A stretch of DNA of 64,000 nucleotides from an uncultured Bacteroidales bacterium (lineage in GTDB: Bacteria; Bacteroidota; Bacteroidia; Bacteroidales; UBA932), in the NCBI GenBank assembly GCA_944325505.1, contig CALVAJ010000001.1, forward strand, positions 1 to 64,000, in the 5' to 3' direction. Position 1 is the first letter of the stretch, and each line of letters opens with the position of its first letter. A program made the translations under genes and the position numbers. Shown piece after piece: positions 48,935 through 57,749 of this stretch. The notes beneath the pieces were generated by a model. The model was given only the letters and a program-made list of their open reading frames with translations, did not search any database and had not been told where the DNA came from.

Positions 48935-50437
48935 ATGGTAGAAAACGCTTTGATTGACTGGTCAAGGGCCCAGTTCGCCCTTACGGCATGCTATCATTGG
49001 ATATTCGTACCGCTTACTCTCGGGCTGTCCGTGATAATGGCTGTCATGGAGAGTATCTATGTAGCCCGGAAAGATGAATTCTGGAAAAAGGCTGCAAAGT
49101 TCTGGATGAAGCTTTTCGCCATCAATTTCGCTGTGGGCATTGCTACGGGTATTATCCTTGAATTCGAATTCGGTACCAACTGGAGCAATTACTCCTGGTT
49201 TGTAGGAGATATATTCGGCGCCCCGCTGGCTATAGAAGGCATACTTGCCTTCTTCATGGAGGCGACGTTCTTTGCCGTGATGTTTTTCGGCTGGAACAAG
49301 GTAAGCCGGAAGTTCCACCTCGCATCCACATGGCTGACATGTATCGGGGCATCCGTTTCCGCTCTGTGGATACTTGTGGCGAATGCATGGATGCAGCATC
49401 CTGTAGGCATGGAATTCAATCCCGATACCGTACGTAACGAAATGACGGATTTCTGGGCGGTGGCATTGAACCCTGTTGCCGTGAGCAAGTTCTTCCATTC
49501 GGTGCTCAGCGGATGGATGACAGGGGCGGTATTCGTCATCGGGGTAAGCTGCTGGTATCTGCTCAGGGGCAGGGAAACGAGGTTTGCAAAAGCCAGTATC
49601 AGGGTCGCTTCCATCGTAGGGATAGCAGGGACCCTGGGCGTAATGTTTTCGGGAGACAGTTCGGCCATACATGTGGCCAGGTACCAGCCTATGAAACTGG
49701 CTGCGGCGGAAGGCCTTGAAGACGGGGGAGAACGTGCTCCGTTCTCGATTGTCCCGGGAGTCGAAATCCCCGGGATGCTCTCAATCCTTGCAACCCATGA
49801 CATAGACGGCTATGTGCCCGGGATAAATGACATTCTTGACGGATACACCGACTCCGACGGAAATCGGATCCTGTCCGCGGACGAGAAAAAGGAGAGAGGT
49901 GATCTTGCACTCGCTGCATTCAAGGCTTACCGGGAAAACAGGGATACTGACCCGCAGGCTGCCGCCCAGGCACGTAAGGTGCTGGAAGAGAATGTGGAAT
50001 ATTTCGGTTACGGGTATATACAAGACAAGGAGGATCTGGTTCCTTCGGTCGGGATGGTCTACTGGCCTTTCAGGATAATGGTCGGCCTGGGATGTTTCCT
50101 CCTGCTGCTTATGGTTGCCGTGCTTTGGGCGGAGCGTAAGGACAGGATAGCGGGGCTTGCCTGGCTGCAGCGGGTGGCACTGTTCTCCATCCCTCTGGTC
50201 TATATTGCAGGCCAGGCAGGATGGATAGTGGCGGAGGTCGGACGCCAGCCATGGGCGATACAGGATCTTCTGCCGGTCAATGCCGCCATATCCAGTCTTA
50301 GCGTAGGTGCGGTAAGGACTACGTTCATCGTATTTGTCGCGGTATTCACATTATTCCTGGCCATTGAACTGCGGATACTGCTTAAAGCCATCAGGAAAGG
50401 TCCTGCGGTAGACGAGCCGGAAGTGTCAGACAGATAA
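48935..50437 (+). CDS. cydA: Cytochrome bd ubiquinol/menaquinol oxidase subunit I
   Basis: A 500-residue membrane subunit that carries the three haems and the quinol site of cytochrome bd, which reduces oxygen to water and protects anaerobes from traces of it. RAQFALTACYH21WIFVPLTLG gives the high-spin haem ligand, and ATGIILEFEFGTNWSNYSWFVGDIFGAPLA is the conserved second-helix region. GRQPWAIQDLLP is the signature late in the chain. The quinol loop (about 250-360) is of moderate length. Second gene of the promoter at 48620; 16 bases before cydB. Confidence 0.96.
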   Translation: MVENALIDWSRAQFALTACYHWIFVPLTLGLSVIMAVMESIYVARKDEFWKKAAKFWMKLFAINFAVGIATGIILEFEFGTNWSNYSWFVGDIFGAPLAIEGILAFFMEATFFAVMFFGWNKVSRKFHLASTWLTCIGASVSALWILVANAWMQHPVGMEFNPDTVRNEMTDFWAVALNPVAVSKFFHSVLSGWMTGAVFVIGVSCWYLLRGRETRFAKASIRVASIVGIAGTLGVMFSGDSSAIHVARYQPMKLAAAEGLEDGGERAPFSIVPGVEIPGMLSILATHDIDGYVPGINDILDGYTDSDGNRILSADEKKERGDLALAAFKAYRENRDTDPQAAAQARKVLEENVEYFGYGYIQDKEDLVPSVGMVYWPFRIMVGLGCFLLLLMVAVLWAERKDRIAGLAWLQRVALFSIPLVYIAGQAGWIVAEVGRQPWAIQDLLPVNAAISSLSVGAVRTTFIVFVAVFTLFLAIELRILLKAIRKGPAVDEPEVSDR

Positions 50438-50453
50438 AAAGGAGGAGGTCATC

Positions 50454-51599
50454 ATGTTCGGATATGAATTTTTACAGCAGTACTGGTGGTTCATAGTTTC
50501 GCTTCTGGGCGGACTTCTTGTCTTCCTTCTTTTTGTCCAGGGTGGCAATGCCCTGATATTTTCCGCAGGCAGGAGTGAAGAAGAGAAGCAGCTGATAGTG
50601 AACTCTACAGGCAGGAAGTGGGAACTTACTTTCACGACTCTGGTCACATTCGGCGGTGCGTTCTTCGCTTCGTTTCCGCTTTTCTACAGTACGAGTTTCG
50701 GAGGAGCTTACTGGCTCTGGGTGCTGATTCTCATCAGTTTCGTATTCCAGGCCGTTTCCTACGAGTTCCAGACCAGGGCCGGGAATCTTCTGGGACGCAA
50801 CACGTTCCGTGTTTTCCTGGTGATAAACGGGTTTATGGGGCCTTTCCTCATAGGGATGGCAGTGGCCACATTCTTTACGGGATCGGATTTCATAGTCGAC
50901 AAGGATGCGGTTGGGGATTCCCTTTCCCCGGTTATCAGCACATGGGGAAGCGGATGGCACGGGCTGGAGGCTTTCGGCAACATATGGAACATATGTTTCG
51001 GGCTGGCGGTCTTTTTCCTCGCTCTCGTCCTCGGTTCGCTTTACATGATCAATAATATCGAAGAAGAAAACATCGTATTGAAGCTGCGTCTGCGTCTGTG
51101 GATGTTCGCATTCTGTTTCCTTATACTGTTCGTGGCTTTCCTGCTGCATATCTTTGTTTCGCCCGGCTTTGCCGTGGATGCGGACGGGACTGTCTTCATG
51201 GAGAAATCGAAATATCTGCATAATTTCATACAGATGCCGGCGGTTCTTGCCGTTTTTCTGGCTGGTGTGATTCTTGTATTGTATGGCATAGTCAAGACCC
51301 TGGCTTCCAAAAGATACCGCAGGGGGATATGGTTTACGGGTCCTGGTACCGTTCTGGCGGTACTGGGGCTTCTGCTTGTGGCGGGCTATAACGGTACGGC
51401 TTACTATCCGTCGACCGCCGACCTGCAGAGCTCCCTTACGATAGCCAACAGCTGTTCGAGCCGCTTTACCTTGAATACGATGACGATAGTCTCGTTTATA
51501 ATACCGTTTGTGATTGCATATATAGCCTACGCCTGGAGGGCGATGGACCGCAAGTCACTGACACCGGAAGAACTGAAAGATACGGAAGATAAATATTAG
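50454..51599 (+). CDS. cydB: Cytochrome bd oxidase subunit II
   Basis: A 381-residue polytopic partner of CydA. Eight or nine hydrophobic segments are visible. YWWFIVSLLGGLLVFLLFVQGGN, FPLFYSTSFGGAYWLW, SYEFQTRAGN and WHGLEAFGNIWNICFGLAVFFLALVLGSLYMIN are the typical CydB segments of Bacteroidetes. The C-terminal SLTIANSCSSRFTLNTMTIVSFIIPFV matches the SS-TL-TM motif near the end of the family. 17 bases separate it from the next gene, so co-transcription is likely. Confidence 0.95.
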   Translation: MFGYEFLQQYWWFIVSLLGGLLVFLLFVQGGNALIFSAGRSEEEKQLIVNSTGRKWELTFTTLVTFGGAFFASFPLFYSTSFGGAYWLWVLILISFVFQAVSYEFQTRAGNLLGRNTFRVFLVINGFMGPFLIGMAVATFFTGSDFIVDKDAVGDSLSPVISTWGSGWHGLEAFGNIWNICFGLAVFFLALVLGSLYMINNIEEENIVLKLRLRLWMFAFCFLILFVAFLLHIFVSPGFAVDADGTVFMEKSKYLHNFIQMPAVLAVFLAGVILVLYGIVKTLASKRYRRGIWFTGPGTVLAVLGLLLVAGYNGTAYYPSTADLQSSLTIANSCSSRFTLNTMTIVSFIIPFVIAYIAYAWRAMDRKSLTPEELKDTEDKY

Positions 51600-51616
51600 A
51601 AAGCAAGCTATAGAAA

Positions 51617-52459
51617 ATGAAAAGATTTGCATTGATCCTGGCGGTCGCCCTGACTGTGCTTCCGCAGGCGGCTTCGGCACGGAAAACGGCCGGCCCCGAT
51701 ACGCTGAGCGTCATCTCCTTTAACATACGGATGGGAGAAGCCAATGACGGCACCAACTCATGGCAGTACAGATACCCTGCCACCATATTGATGCTCAGGG
51801 ACAAGCAGCCTGACATATTCGGACTCCAGGAAGCATTTGACTATCAGGTGCTGCTCGTTAAGGAGAATATGAGGGACTACAAATGCGTCGGAGTCGGAAG
51901 GGAAGACGGGAAGCATAAGGGCGAGCATATGTCCATTTTCTATAATAAGAAAAAGGTTTCCCTGCAGAAATGGGGGACGTTCTGGCTTTCGGAAACTCCC
52001 GGGAAACCTTCTATGGGCTGGGATGCCGCCTGCATCAGGACCGCTACCTGGGCATTGATGAAGGACAAGAGGTCAGGGCACAGGTTCTATTATGTCAACA
52101 CCCATCTCGACCATGTAGGCAAAGAGGCTCAGAAAAAGGGTCTTGCCCTGATTGTCGACAAGATAAAGGAGATGAATCCGGAGGGCTACCCTATGGTCCT
52201 TACAGGGGATTTCAATGTGGAAAGCAACGATCCGGTCCTCGAGGACCTGAACAGGATCATGAGAAGCGCACGGTCCTCGGCAGAAAGGACCGACCGGCTC
52301 AACTCATATAACGGCTGGGGCAAAAGCAGTTCGGTCATAGACTACATCTATTATTCCGGCTTCTCGTCCTGCCCGAAATTCGAGACGATACAGAAAAAGT
52401 ACGGTGAATTCCCGTTCATATCGGACCACTACCCGATCAAGGCCGTACTTGTTTTCTGA
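51617..52459 (+). CDS. Secreted endonuclease/exonuclease/phosphatase-fold hydrolase
   Basis: A 280-residue exported enzyme (signal peptide 1-21, ending AASA) of the EEP superfamily. The metal and catalytic residues are in SFNIRMGE, GLQEAFDYQ, YYVNTHLDHVG, LTGDFNV, VIDYIYYSG and FISDHYPIKAVLVF, all intact. Bacteroidetes members without other domains are usually phosphodiesterases or phosphatases of sugars, lipids or nucleic acids; the substrate is not readable. It follows cydB by 17 bases and precedes the cytochrome fusion by 35, within the same co-directional run, so it may simply ride in this operon. Confidence 0.88.
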   Translation: MKRFALILAVALTVLPQAASARKTAGPDTLSVISFNIRMGEANDGTNSWQYRYPATILMLRDKQPDIFGLQEAFDYQVLLVKENMRDYKCVGVGREDGKHKGEHMSIFYNKKKVSLQKWGTFWLSETPGKPSMGWDAACIRTATWALMKDKRSGHRFYYVNTHLDHVGKEAQKKGLALIVDKIKEMNPEGYPMVLTGDFNVESNDPVLEDLNRIMRSARSSAERTDRLNSYNGWGKSSSVIDYIYYSGFSSCPKFETIQKKYGEFPFISDHYPIKAVLVF

Positions 52460-52494
52460 TAATATAACGAACTTTAAGACAGATAAATCTGATT

Positions 52495-54033
52495 ATGCCG
52501 AAATCTCAGAACAGGAAAAGACTGTTTTTAGCTGCACTTGCCGGACTGGTTGCCGGCTTTTCCCTGATGATAGTACTGAACTCTCTGTATGTCAAGAGTT
52601 CTTCGAACGAGTCCTGCATGTCATGCCATTCCCATCCTGATTCCGATGCGAGCTGGAAGCAGTCGATGCATTATAACAACGGCAGCGGGACCGCGACGGA
52701 CTGTGCCGACTGTCATCTGCCGCCGAAAGGGTCGGTCAGCCATTTCATGGCCAAGGCCAGGACAGGAATGAAAGACGTGTGGTCCTATATCACAAAAGAC
52801 ACGGAAAAGATCGACTGGGAAAGCAAGAGCCAGTTGGAGTATGCCGTGAATATCGTATATAACGAATCATGCGAGGCCTGCCATGTGAACCTTTTCCCTG
52901 AAGGTATCACCGATGACGGTGTGACCGCGCATCTCTACTATGAGGAGAATGCTGAAAAACTGAATCTGCAGTGCATAAGCTGCCATCTGGATGCAGGGCA
53001 TTACAACCCCAACTATCAGCACAAGAAAATGACCGGTGTTCCTGATTCGGGCAGCAAAGAGGTCTTTGCCGAAGCGACGCCGGTGACTTCGTTCGGGAAT
53101 TTCACGGAGAAAATACCGGGAACCTCCGCTTCGATAAACATGATAGCGGTTCCGGGAGGGACGTTTGTTATGGGAAGTCCGGAGAAGGAGCCTTTCCGCC
53201 GCAGCGACGAGTCTCCGCAGCGCAGCGTTACCGTATCCTCTTTCTTTATGGGAGAGACCGAGGTTACATGGGACCAGTTCTGGGCTTTCTACGGGGAGAC
53301 CATGTCCGAGGGCAGGATACCTCCGGAGGTCGTGTATATGAACAATTCCCGTGATGACGTGGACGCCATTAGCGGCCCGACCCCTCCTTTCGGATATCCG
53401 GACCAGGGATGGGGTATGGCTGACCGGCCGGTAATCACTCTGACCCACTATTCTGCCGAGACTTTCTGCAAGTGGCTCTCCAAAAAGACGGGCAAGAAGT
53501 ACCGCCTTCCGACCGAGGCGGAATGGGAATATGCCGCCAGGGGCGGGACATCTACCCCTTATTTCTTCGAGGGAAGTCCGAAAAAGTATTCCAACCGCGG
53601 ATTCTGGAGAGGGATTTTCGGGGCCGATACGACAGTGATAAACAGCTATGCCGTATATGCCAACAACAGCGGCAGCCGGACCAAAGAGCCTTCGAAAGTG
53701 AAGGCCAATCCGTTCGGACTCAAGAATATGCTCGGTAATGTCATGGAGTACTGCTCCGACTGGTATGCCGAGGATGCATATTCACGGCTGCAGGACGGGG
53801 CGGTGGATCCGAAAGGACCGGAGTCCGGAACCGAACACGTTGTCAGGGGAGGCCTTTACACCGATGATGCGGCGGACCTGAGATGCGCCGCCAGGTCGCA
53901 TACGGAACATGAAGCCTGGCTGAAGACCGACCCGCAGAATCCGAAGAGCATATGGTGGTATTCCGATATCAAGGGTATAGGATTCAGGGTGGTCTGCGAA
54001 GTGCCGGAAGGTGTGGAAGGATCTTTACAGTAG
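52495..54033 (+). CDS. NapC/NrfH-type tetraheme cytochrome c fused to a SUMF1 (FGE-fold) domain
   Basis: A 512-residue protein in a single unbroken frame. An N-terminal membrane anchor (residues 10-30) is followed by four haem-c sites: C41-MS-CH45, C70-AD-CH74, C126-EA-CH130 and C160-IS-CH164. This is the layout of NrfH/NapC quinol dehydrogenases, which pass electrons from menaquinol to periplasmic enzymes. After a short linker, residues 213-505 are a formylglycine-generating-enzyme/PvdO-type domain (VPGGTFVMGSPE, ETEVTWDQFWAF, YRLPTEAEWEYAARGG, GNVMEYCSDWY, VVRGGLYTDDAADLRCAARS, GIGFRVV). The FGE redox cysteine pair is absent. I know of no described protein of this type. Upstream of two secreted enzymes and CcsBA. 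Confidence 0.88.
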   Translation: MPKSQNRKRLFLAALAGLVAGFSLMIVLNSLYVKSSSNESCMSCHSHPDSDASWKQSMHYNNGSGTATDCADCHLPPKGSVSHFMAKARTGMKDVWSYITKDTEKIDWESKSQLEYAVNIVYNESCEACHVNLFPEGITDDGVTAHLYYEENAEKLNLQCISCHLDAGHYNPNYQHKKMTGVPDSGSKEVFAEATPVTSFGNFTEKIPGTSASINMIAVPGGTFVMGSPEKEPFRRSDESPQRSVTVSSFFMGETEVTWDQFWAFYGETMSEGRIPPEVVYMNNSRDDVDAISGPTPPFGYPDQGWGMADRPVITLTHYSAETFCKWLSKKTGKKYRLPTEAEWEYAARGGTSTPYFFEGSPKKYSNRGFWRGIFGADTTVINSYAVYANNSGSRTKEPSKVKANPFGLKNMLGNVMEYCSDWYAEDAYSRLQDGAVDPKGPESGTEHVVRGGLYTDDAADLRCAARSHTEHEAWLKTDPQNPKSIWWYSDIKGIGFRVVCEVPEGVEGSLQ

Positions 54034-54080
54034 GAAAATATCGTTTTTAAATATAGAACTAATCAAAATAATCAATTGTC

Positions 54081-55433
54081 ATGAGCGAAAAAAATATCAG
54101 CAGGAAAGACTTCCTGAAGTATTCTGCGGCTCTCGGTGTCTCAGGCATCCTGGGCACCTCACTTCTGTCCTCATGCGGAGGCAGGAAAAATTCCTATGTG
54201 CCGCTGAGGCAGCCGGAAGAATATTATGTGCCTGAACTTCCGGACAAGGCAATCGCGGGGAAAGAGCTGAAAGTAGGAGTAGTAGGTTGCGGCGGACGCG
54301 GCTCGGGCGCGGTGCTCGACCTGCTTGCGGCGGCCGACGGCATCAAGGTGACTGCCCTCGGGGATACCTTCAGTGACAGACTGGAAGGACTGAGAAAAGA
54401 CCTTAAGAACAACCACGGGCAGGACGTTCCTGCCGGGAACTGCTTCGTCGGATTCGATGCGTACAAGAAGGTGATCGATTCCGGAATCGACATGGTGATT
54501 CTGACAACACCTCCGGTATTCAGGCCGGAACATTTCAAATACGCTACTGAAAAGGGCGTTCATACATTCATGGAGAAGCCTGTAGCCGTAGACCCTAAGG
54601 GATGCCGTTCGGTCATTGCGACCGCCCGCCAGGCGAAGGCCAAGGGTCTGTGTGTGGTAGCAGGAACCCAGCGTCATCATGAGAGGCCTTATGTGGAGGC
54701 TTTCCGGAAAATACAGGAAGGATATATAGGGGAGATTACAGGCGGTAACGTCTACTGGAACCAGGGTATGCTCTGGTACCGCGAGCGTCAGGCAGGCTGG
54801 AGCGATATGGAATGGATGATCCGTGACTGGGTGAACTGGAAATGGCTTTCGGGAGACCATATTATCGAGCAGCATGTCCATAATATCGACGTATTTCTGT
54901 GGATGTCAGGGCTCAAGCCTGTAAAGGCCACTGCTTTCGGCTCCCGCCAGCGCCGTATTACCGGTGACCAGTATGACAATTTCAGCGTCGATTTCGAGTT
55001 TGAAAACGGAATCCATATGCACAGCATGTGCCGTCAGATAGACGGATGCAGCACCAATATAGGCGAATACATCCAGGGGACGAAAGGTTCCTGGAACAGC
55101 TACAATCACGAGATCAAGGACCTCGAAGGGAATGTCGTATGGAAGTATGACGAAGAAGCTTCGAATGCTGCCTTCAAACAGCAGAATCCATATGTGCTCG
55201 AGCATGTAGACTGGGTGAACCATATCCGTAAGGGAGAAGCCCATGATGAAGCCGAGGCCTGCGCCATATCTACAATGGCAGGCGTAATGGGGCGTGAAGC
55301 CGCCTATACCGGCAAAACCGTCAGCTGGGATGAAATCAGCGCATCGGCAATGAACTATATGCCTGAGAAACTGGTGATGGGAAAAATGGATATGTCCAAA
55401 TATACGGTTCCGGTTCCTGGAACAGGTAAATAA
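54081..55433 (+). CDS. Secreted Gfo/Idh/MocA-family oxidoreductase lipoprotein
   Basis: A 450-residue protein with a Tat-like signal (S7-R8-K-D-F-L-K) ending in the lipobox LLSSC32, so it is probably exported folded with its cofactor and lipid-anchored. The dinucleotide motif G66-V-V-G-C-G-G-R-G74, the MEKPVAVDPKG signature and the WLSGDHIIEQHVHNIDVFLW catalytic His region are typical of glucose-fructose oxidoreductase relatives. The second arginine of the Tat pair is lysine here. Its likely substrate is a sugar or sugar derivative oxidised in the periplasm. Nine bases separate it from a similarly exported TIM-barrel gene, implying paired reactions. Confidence 0.88.
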   Translation: MSEKNISRKDFLKYSAALGVSGILGTSLLSSCGGRKNSYVPLRQPEEYYVPELPDKAIAGKELKVGVVGCGGRGSGAVLDLLAAADGIKVTALGDTFSDRLEGLRKDLKNNHGQDVPAGNCFVGFDAYKKVIDSGIDMVILTTPPVFRPEHFKYATEKGVHTFMEKPVAVDPKGCRSVIATARQAKAKGLCVVAGTQRHHERPYVEAFRKIQEGYIGEITGGNVYWNQGMLWYRERQAGWSDMEWMIRDWVNWKWLSGDHIIEQHVHNIDVFLWMSGLKPVKATAFGSRQRRITGDQYDNFSVDFEFENGIHMHSMCRQIDGCSTNIGEYIQGTKGSWNSYNHEIKDLEGNVVWKYDEEASNAAFKQQNPYVLEHVDWVNHIRKGEAHDEAEACAISTMAGVMGREAAYTGKTVSWDEISASAMNYMPEKLVMGKMDMSKYTVPVPGTGK

Positions 55434-55442
55434 ACAGAGACT

Positions 55443-56354
55443 ATGGACAGAAGAAGTTTTTTGGGCAGGACTCTGGCAGGAGCGGCGGCGGTCACATTGG
55501 GAGGACTGCCGCTTGGAATTGCCTCAGCCTGCGCTCCCAAGAAAGAGACAGAAAAGGCGGCGGAGCTGAAACTGTCGTTCCAGGAGGGGATTGCTCCGGG
55601 GAATACGCTGGCTGAAAAGCTGGATTATATGGAGAGTCTCGGAGTAGTCGGATTTGAACCTGGAGGGGGTAATCTTCCAGGCCGCGTGGATGAGATCCGT
55701 AAGGCTCTCAGCGGCCGCAACATAAAGGTGTCTGCCATATGCGCCGGATTCAGGGGCTTTATCCTCGCCGAGGATCCGAAAGTAAGGGCCGAATTCGATA
55801 CTACAATGCGTGAAATCATAGCTGCGGCAGGAGAGATAGGGTCGACAGGTGTGATAATGGTACCGGCATTCAACGGCCAGAAGCCTTGTATGCCGCATAC
55901 TCTTGAAACGCGCGAATACCTTACGCAGCAGCTTCATGATCTTGGAGAATATGCCCTCAAATGCGGAACGACGGTCATTCTCGAACCCCTGAACAGAGGA
56001 GAAGCATTCTATCTCCGTCAGGTAGCGGATGCGGCAGCCATCTGCAGGGATTCAAAGAGTGCCGGAGTGAAATGCATGGGCGATTTCTGGCATATGCAGG
56101 AAGAGACTTCGGACTATGCCGCTTTCATGGCAGCAGGGGCCGAATATCTGCAGCATGTACATGTGGCCAGCCGGGCCCGCCGTATAATGCCGGGAGAGGA
56201 CGGCGAGGCGGATAACTATATAGACGGTATGAGAGCCTTGAAGGAACTCGGCTATGACAAATACATAAGTTTCGAGTGCGGCACCGACGGTGACCGTACA
56301 GTGACTGTCCCTGCCGCGGTGGCTCTGCTCCGTGAGCAGTGGGAGAAAGCATAG
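55443..56354 (+). CDS. Secreted sugar-phosphate isomerase/epimerase-type TIM barrel
   Basis: A 303-residue protein with a full Tat signal (M-D-R3-R4-S-F-L-G) and a lipobox ending at C30. The mature part is an AP-endonuclease-2/xylose-isomerase-like TIM barrel. Candidate metal ligands lie in VILEPLNRGEAFY, KCMGDFWHMQEE, YLQHVHVASR and ISFECGTDGD. Paired with the Gfo/Idh gene it probably isomerises, epimerises or eliminates a keto-sugar made by that enzyme, a pairing known from 3-keto-glycoside metabolism; this is inference. It follows directly in the operon and overlaps or nearly touches the CcsBA frame. Confidence 0.86.
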   Translation: MDRRSFLGRTLAGAAAVTLGGLPLGIASACAPKKETEKAAELKLSFQEGIAPGNTLAEKLDYMESLGVVGFEPGGGNLPGRVDEIRKALSGRNIKVSAICAGFRGFILAEDPKVRAEFDTTMREIIAAAGEIGSTGVIMVPAFNGQKPCMPHTLETREYLTQQLHDLGEYALKCGTTVILEPLNRGEAFYLRQVADAAAICRDSKSAGVKCMGDFWHMQEETSDYAAFMAAGAEYLQHVHVASRARRIMPGEDGEADNYIDGMRALKELGYDKYISFECGTDGDRTVTVPAAVALLREQWEKA

Positions 56355-56383
56355 TCGGAGTGGCTTTCAGGTGGAATTATAAA

Positions 56384-57733
56384 ATGGCTTTTTTGCGCTG
56401 TGCCCTGCTGCTTGCGGCAGGCACGGCGGTGCAGATTGCTGCAGGCGATGTGCCTGCAGCTTTTTTGCGTTATCCGTGGACTGCGGTCCTTGCCGTGAAT
56501 TATCTTTATCTGTTGGTGCTGGCTTATGTCTTCAGCGGCAGATACGAGTGGCTCAGGACACTGTGGGATGACAAGGCCTGTATATCGTCGCTTGCTTCCG
56601 TATTGCTGGTTGTCATTATTTCAGGGTTCAGCCCTATAACATCCTCATGGCCTTTTGTCCTGATACTCCTGTATTTTACTACTGTTCTTGGTGTCAGGAC
56701 GACAGCTGAAATTGCAGGGATGAAACTTCTGTTGAGGAATACTTTGCCCGTATCGGAGAGGCTTCGCCATGCGGCCAGGACCGCCATGCATGCCGGCGTA
56801 TTTGTTCTCTTGTGGGCCGGCATTTTCGGAAGCGGTGACAAGCTGCGATATAAAACGGTTGTTCCTCAGGGAGTGACGGTCGTTATGGCGTCAGATGCTT
56901 CAGGAAACCGCATTGCCCTTCCGTTTTCCATTACCCTGCACAGTTTTTCTGCCCCTCCTGAAGCCGACAGGTATCTTTCCGAGATAACGCTGACCGGAAA
57001 GGGAGGGTATCAGAAGGATTATGATATTGAGGTGAACCGTCCTGCCGGATACGGAGCCTGGAGGATATACCAGTCGGGGTATGACAGTTCGGGACACTGG
57101 GGGACGGCCAGCGTGCTTGAATGCGTGAAGGACCCATGGTGGCCGGTGGTCTGTGCGGCCTTGTGGACAGTGCTGGCTTCGGCGGTACTGATGGTCTGTG
57201 CAAGGCTGAGTCCCAAGTGGATCCTTCTGACTGCCATCCTTCTCGCAGCTGCATGCACGGGCGTATATTTCATTGAGATTTACGGCAAGACGCTTGTGCC
57301 GGCACTCCGAAGCGCCTGGTTTGTCCCTCATGTGGCTGCATATATGGTAGCGTATTCAGTGCTTGGAGCGGCAGCTCTTGCCGCGCTTTATCTGTGGCTG
57401 CGGCCTTCGCATGAAGAACCGTCAGAGCGCAGTATGCGGTTGTGCGACGCCCTTATCGGAACAGGCTCGGCATTCCTGTCCGCCGGAATGATGATGGGAG
57501 CCCTGTGGGCAAAGCAGGCATGGGGAGACTGGTGGACCTGGGATCCGAAAGAGACCTGGGCGGCAGCTACCTGGGCCGGCTATCTTCTGTATATTCATCT
57601 TAGAGGGACACGCCGGATAGATTACCATACGGCCTTTGCCCTCATATTGTTCTCGTTCCTGTTGATCCAGATGTGCTGGTACGGCGTCAACTATCTTCCT
57701 TCCGCACGGGGAGCCAGCCTGCACCTGTATTGA
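56384..57733 (+). CDS. CcsB-CcsA (ResB/ResC) cytochrome c haem-attachment fusion protein
   Basis: A 449-residue system II cytochrome c maturation protein. The first part has four hydrophobic helices and a periplasmic ResB-like region (QGVTVVMASDASGNRIALPFSITLHSF, VNRPAGYGAWRIYQSGYD). The rest is CcsA with the haem-handling WWD motif WGDWWTWDPKETWAAATW and flanking histidines (FVPHVAAYM, DYHTAFALI). It delivers haem to apocytochromes in the periplasm. A GTG start at 56339 overlapping the previous stop is possible; I chose the ATG at 56384. In Bacteroidetes such genes follow nrfHA; here the client is the tetraheme fusion encoded upstream. Confidence 0.9.
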   Translation: MAFLRCALLLAAGTAVQIAAGDVPAAFLRYPWTAVLAVNYLYLLVLAYVFSGRYEWLRTLWDDKACISSLASVLLVVIISGFSPITSSWPFVLILLYFTTVLGVRTTAEIAGMKLLLRNTLPVSERLRHAARTAMHAGVFVLLWAGIFGSGDKLRYKTVVPQGVTVVMASDASGNRIALPFSITLHSFSAPPEADRYLSEITLTGKGGYQKDYDIEVNRPAGYGAWRIYQSGYDSSGHWGTASVLECVKDPWWPVVCAALWTVLASAVLMVCARLSPKWILLTAILLAAACTGVYFIEIYGKTLVPALRSAWFVPHVAAYMVAYSVLGAAALAALYLWLRPSHEEPSERSMRLCDALIGTGSAFLSAGMMMGALWAKQAWGDWWTWDPKETWAAATWAGYLLYIHLRGTRRIDYHTAFALILFSFLLIQMCWYGVNYLPSARGASLHLY

Positions 57734-57746
57734 CAGGGGCAGGTGC
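57721..57746. terminator. Weak hairpin between ccsBA and dnaE
   Basis: GCACCTG and CAGGTGC (7-base arms, 12-base loop) overlap the ccsBA stop and lie four bases from the convergent dnaE stop. There is no U-tract on either strand; a modest bidirectional terminator at best. Confidence 0.35.
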
Positions 57747-57749
57747 CGA

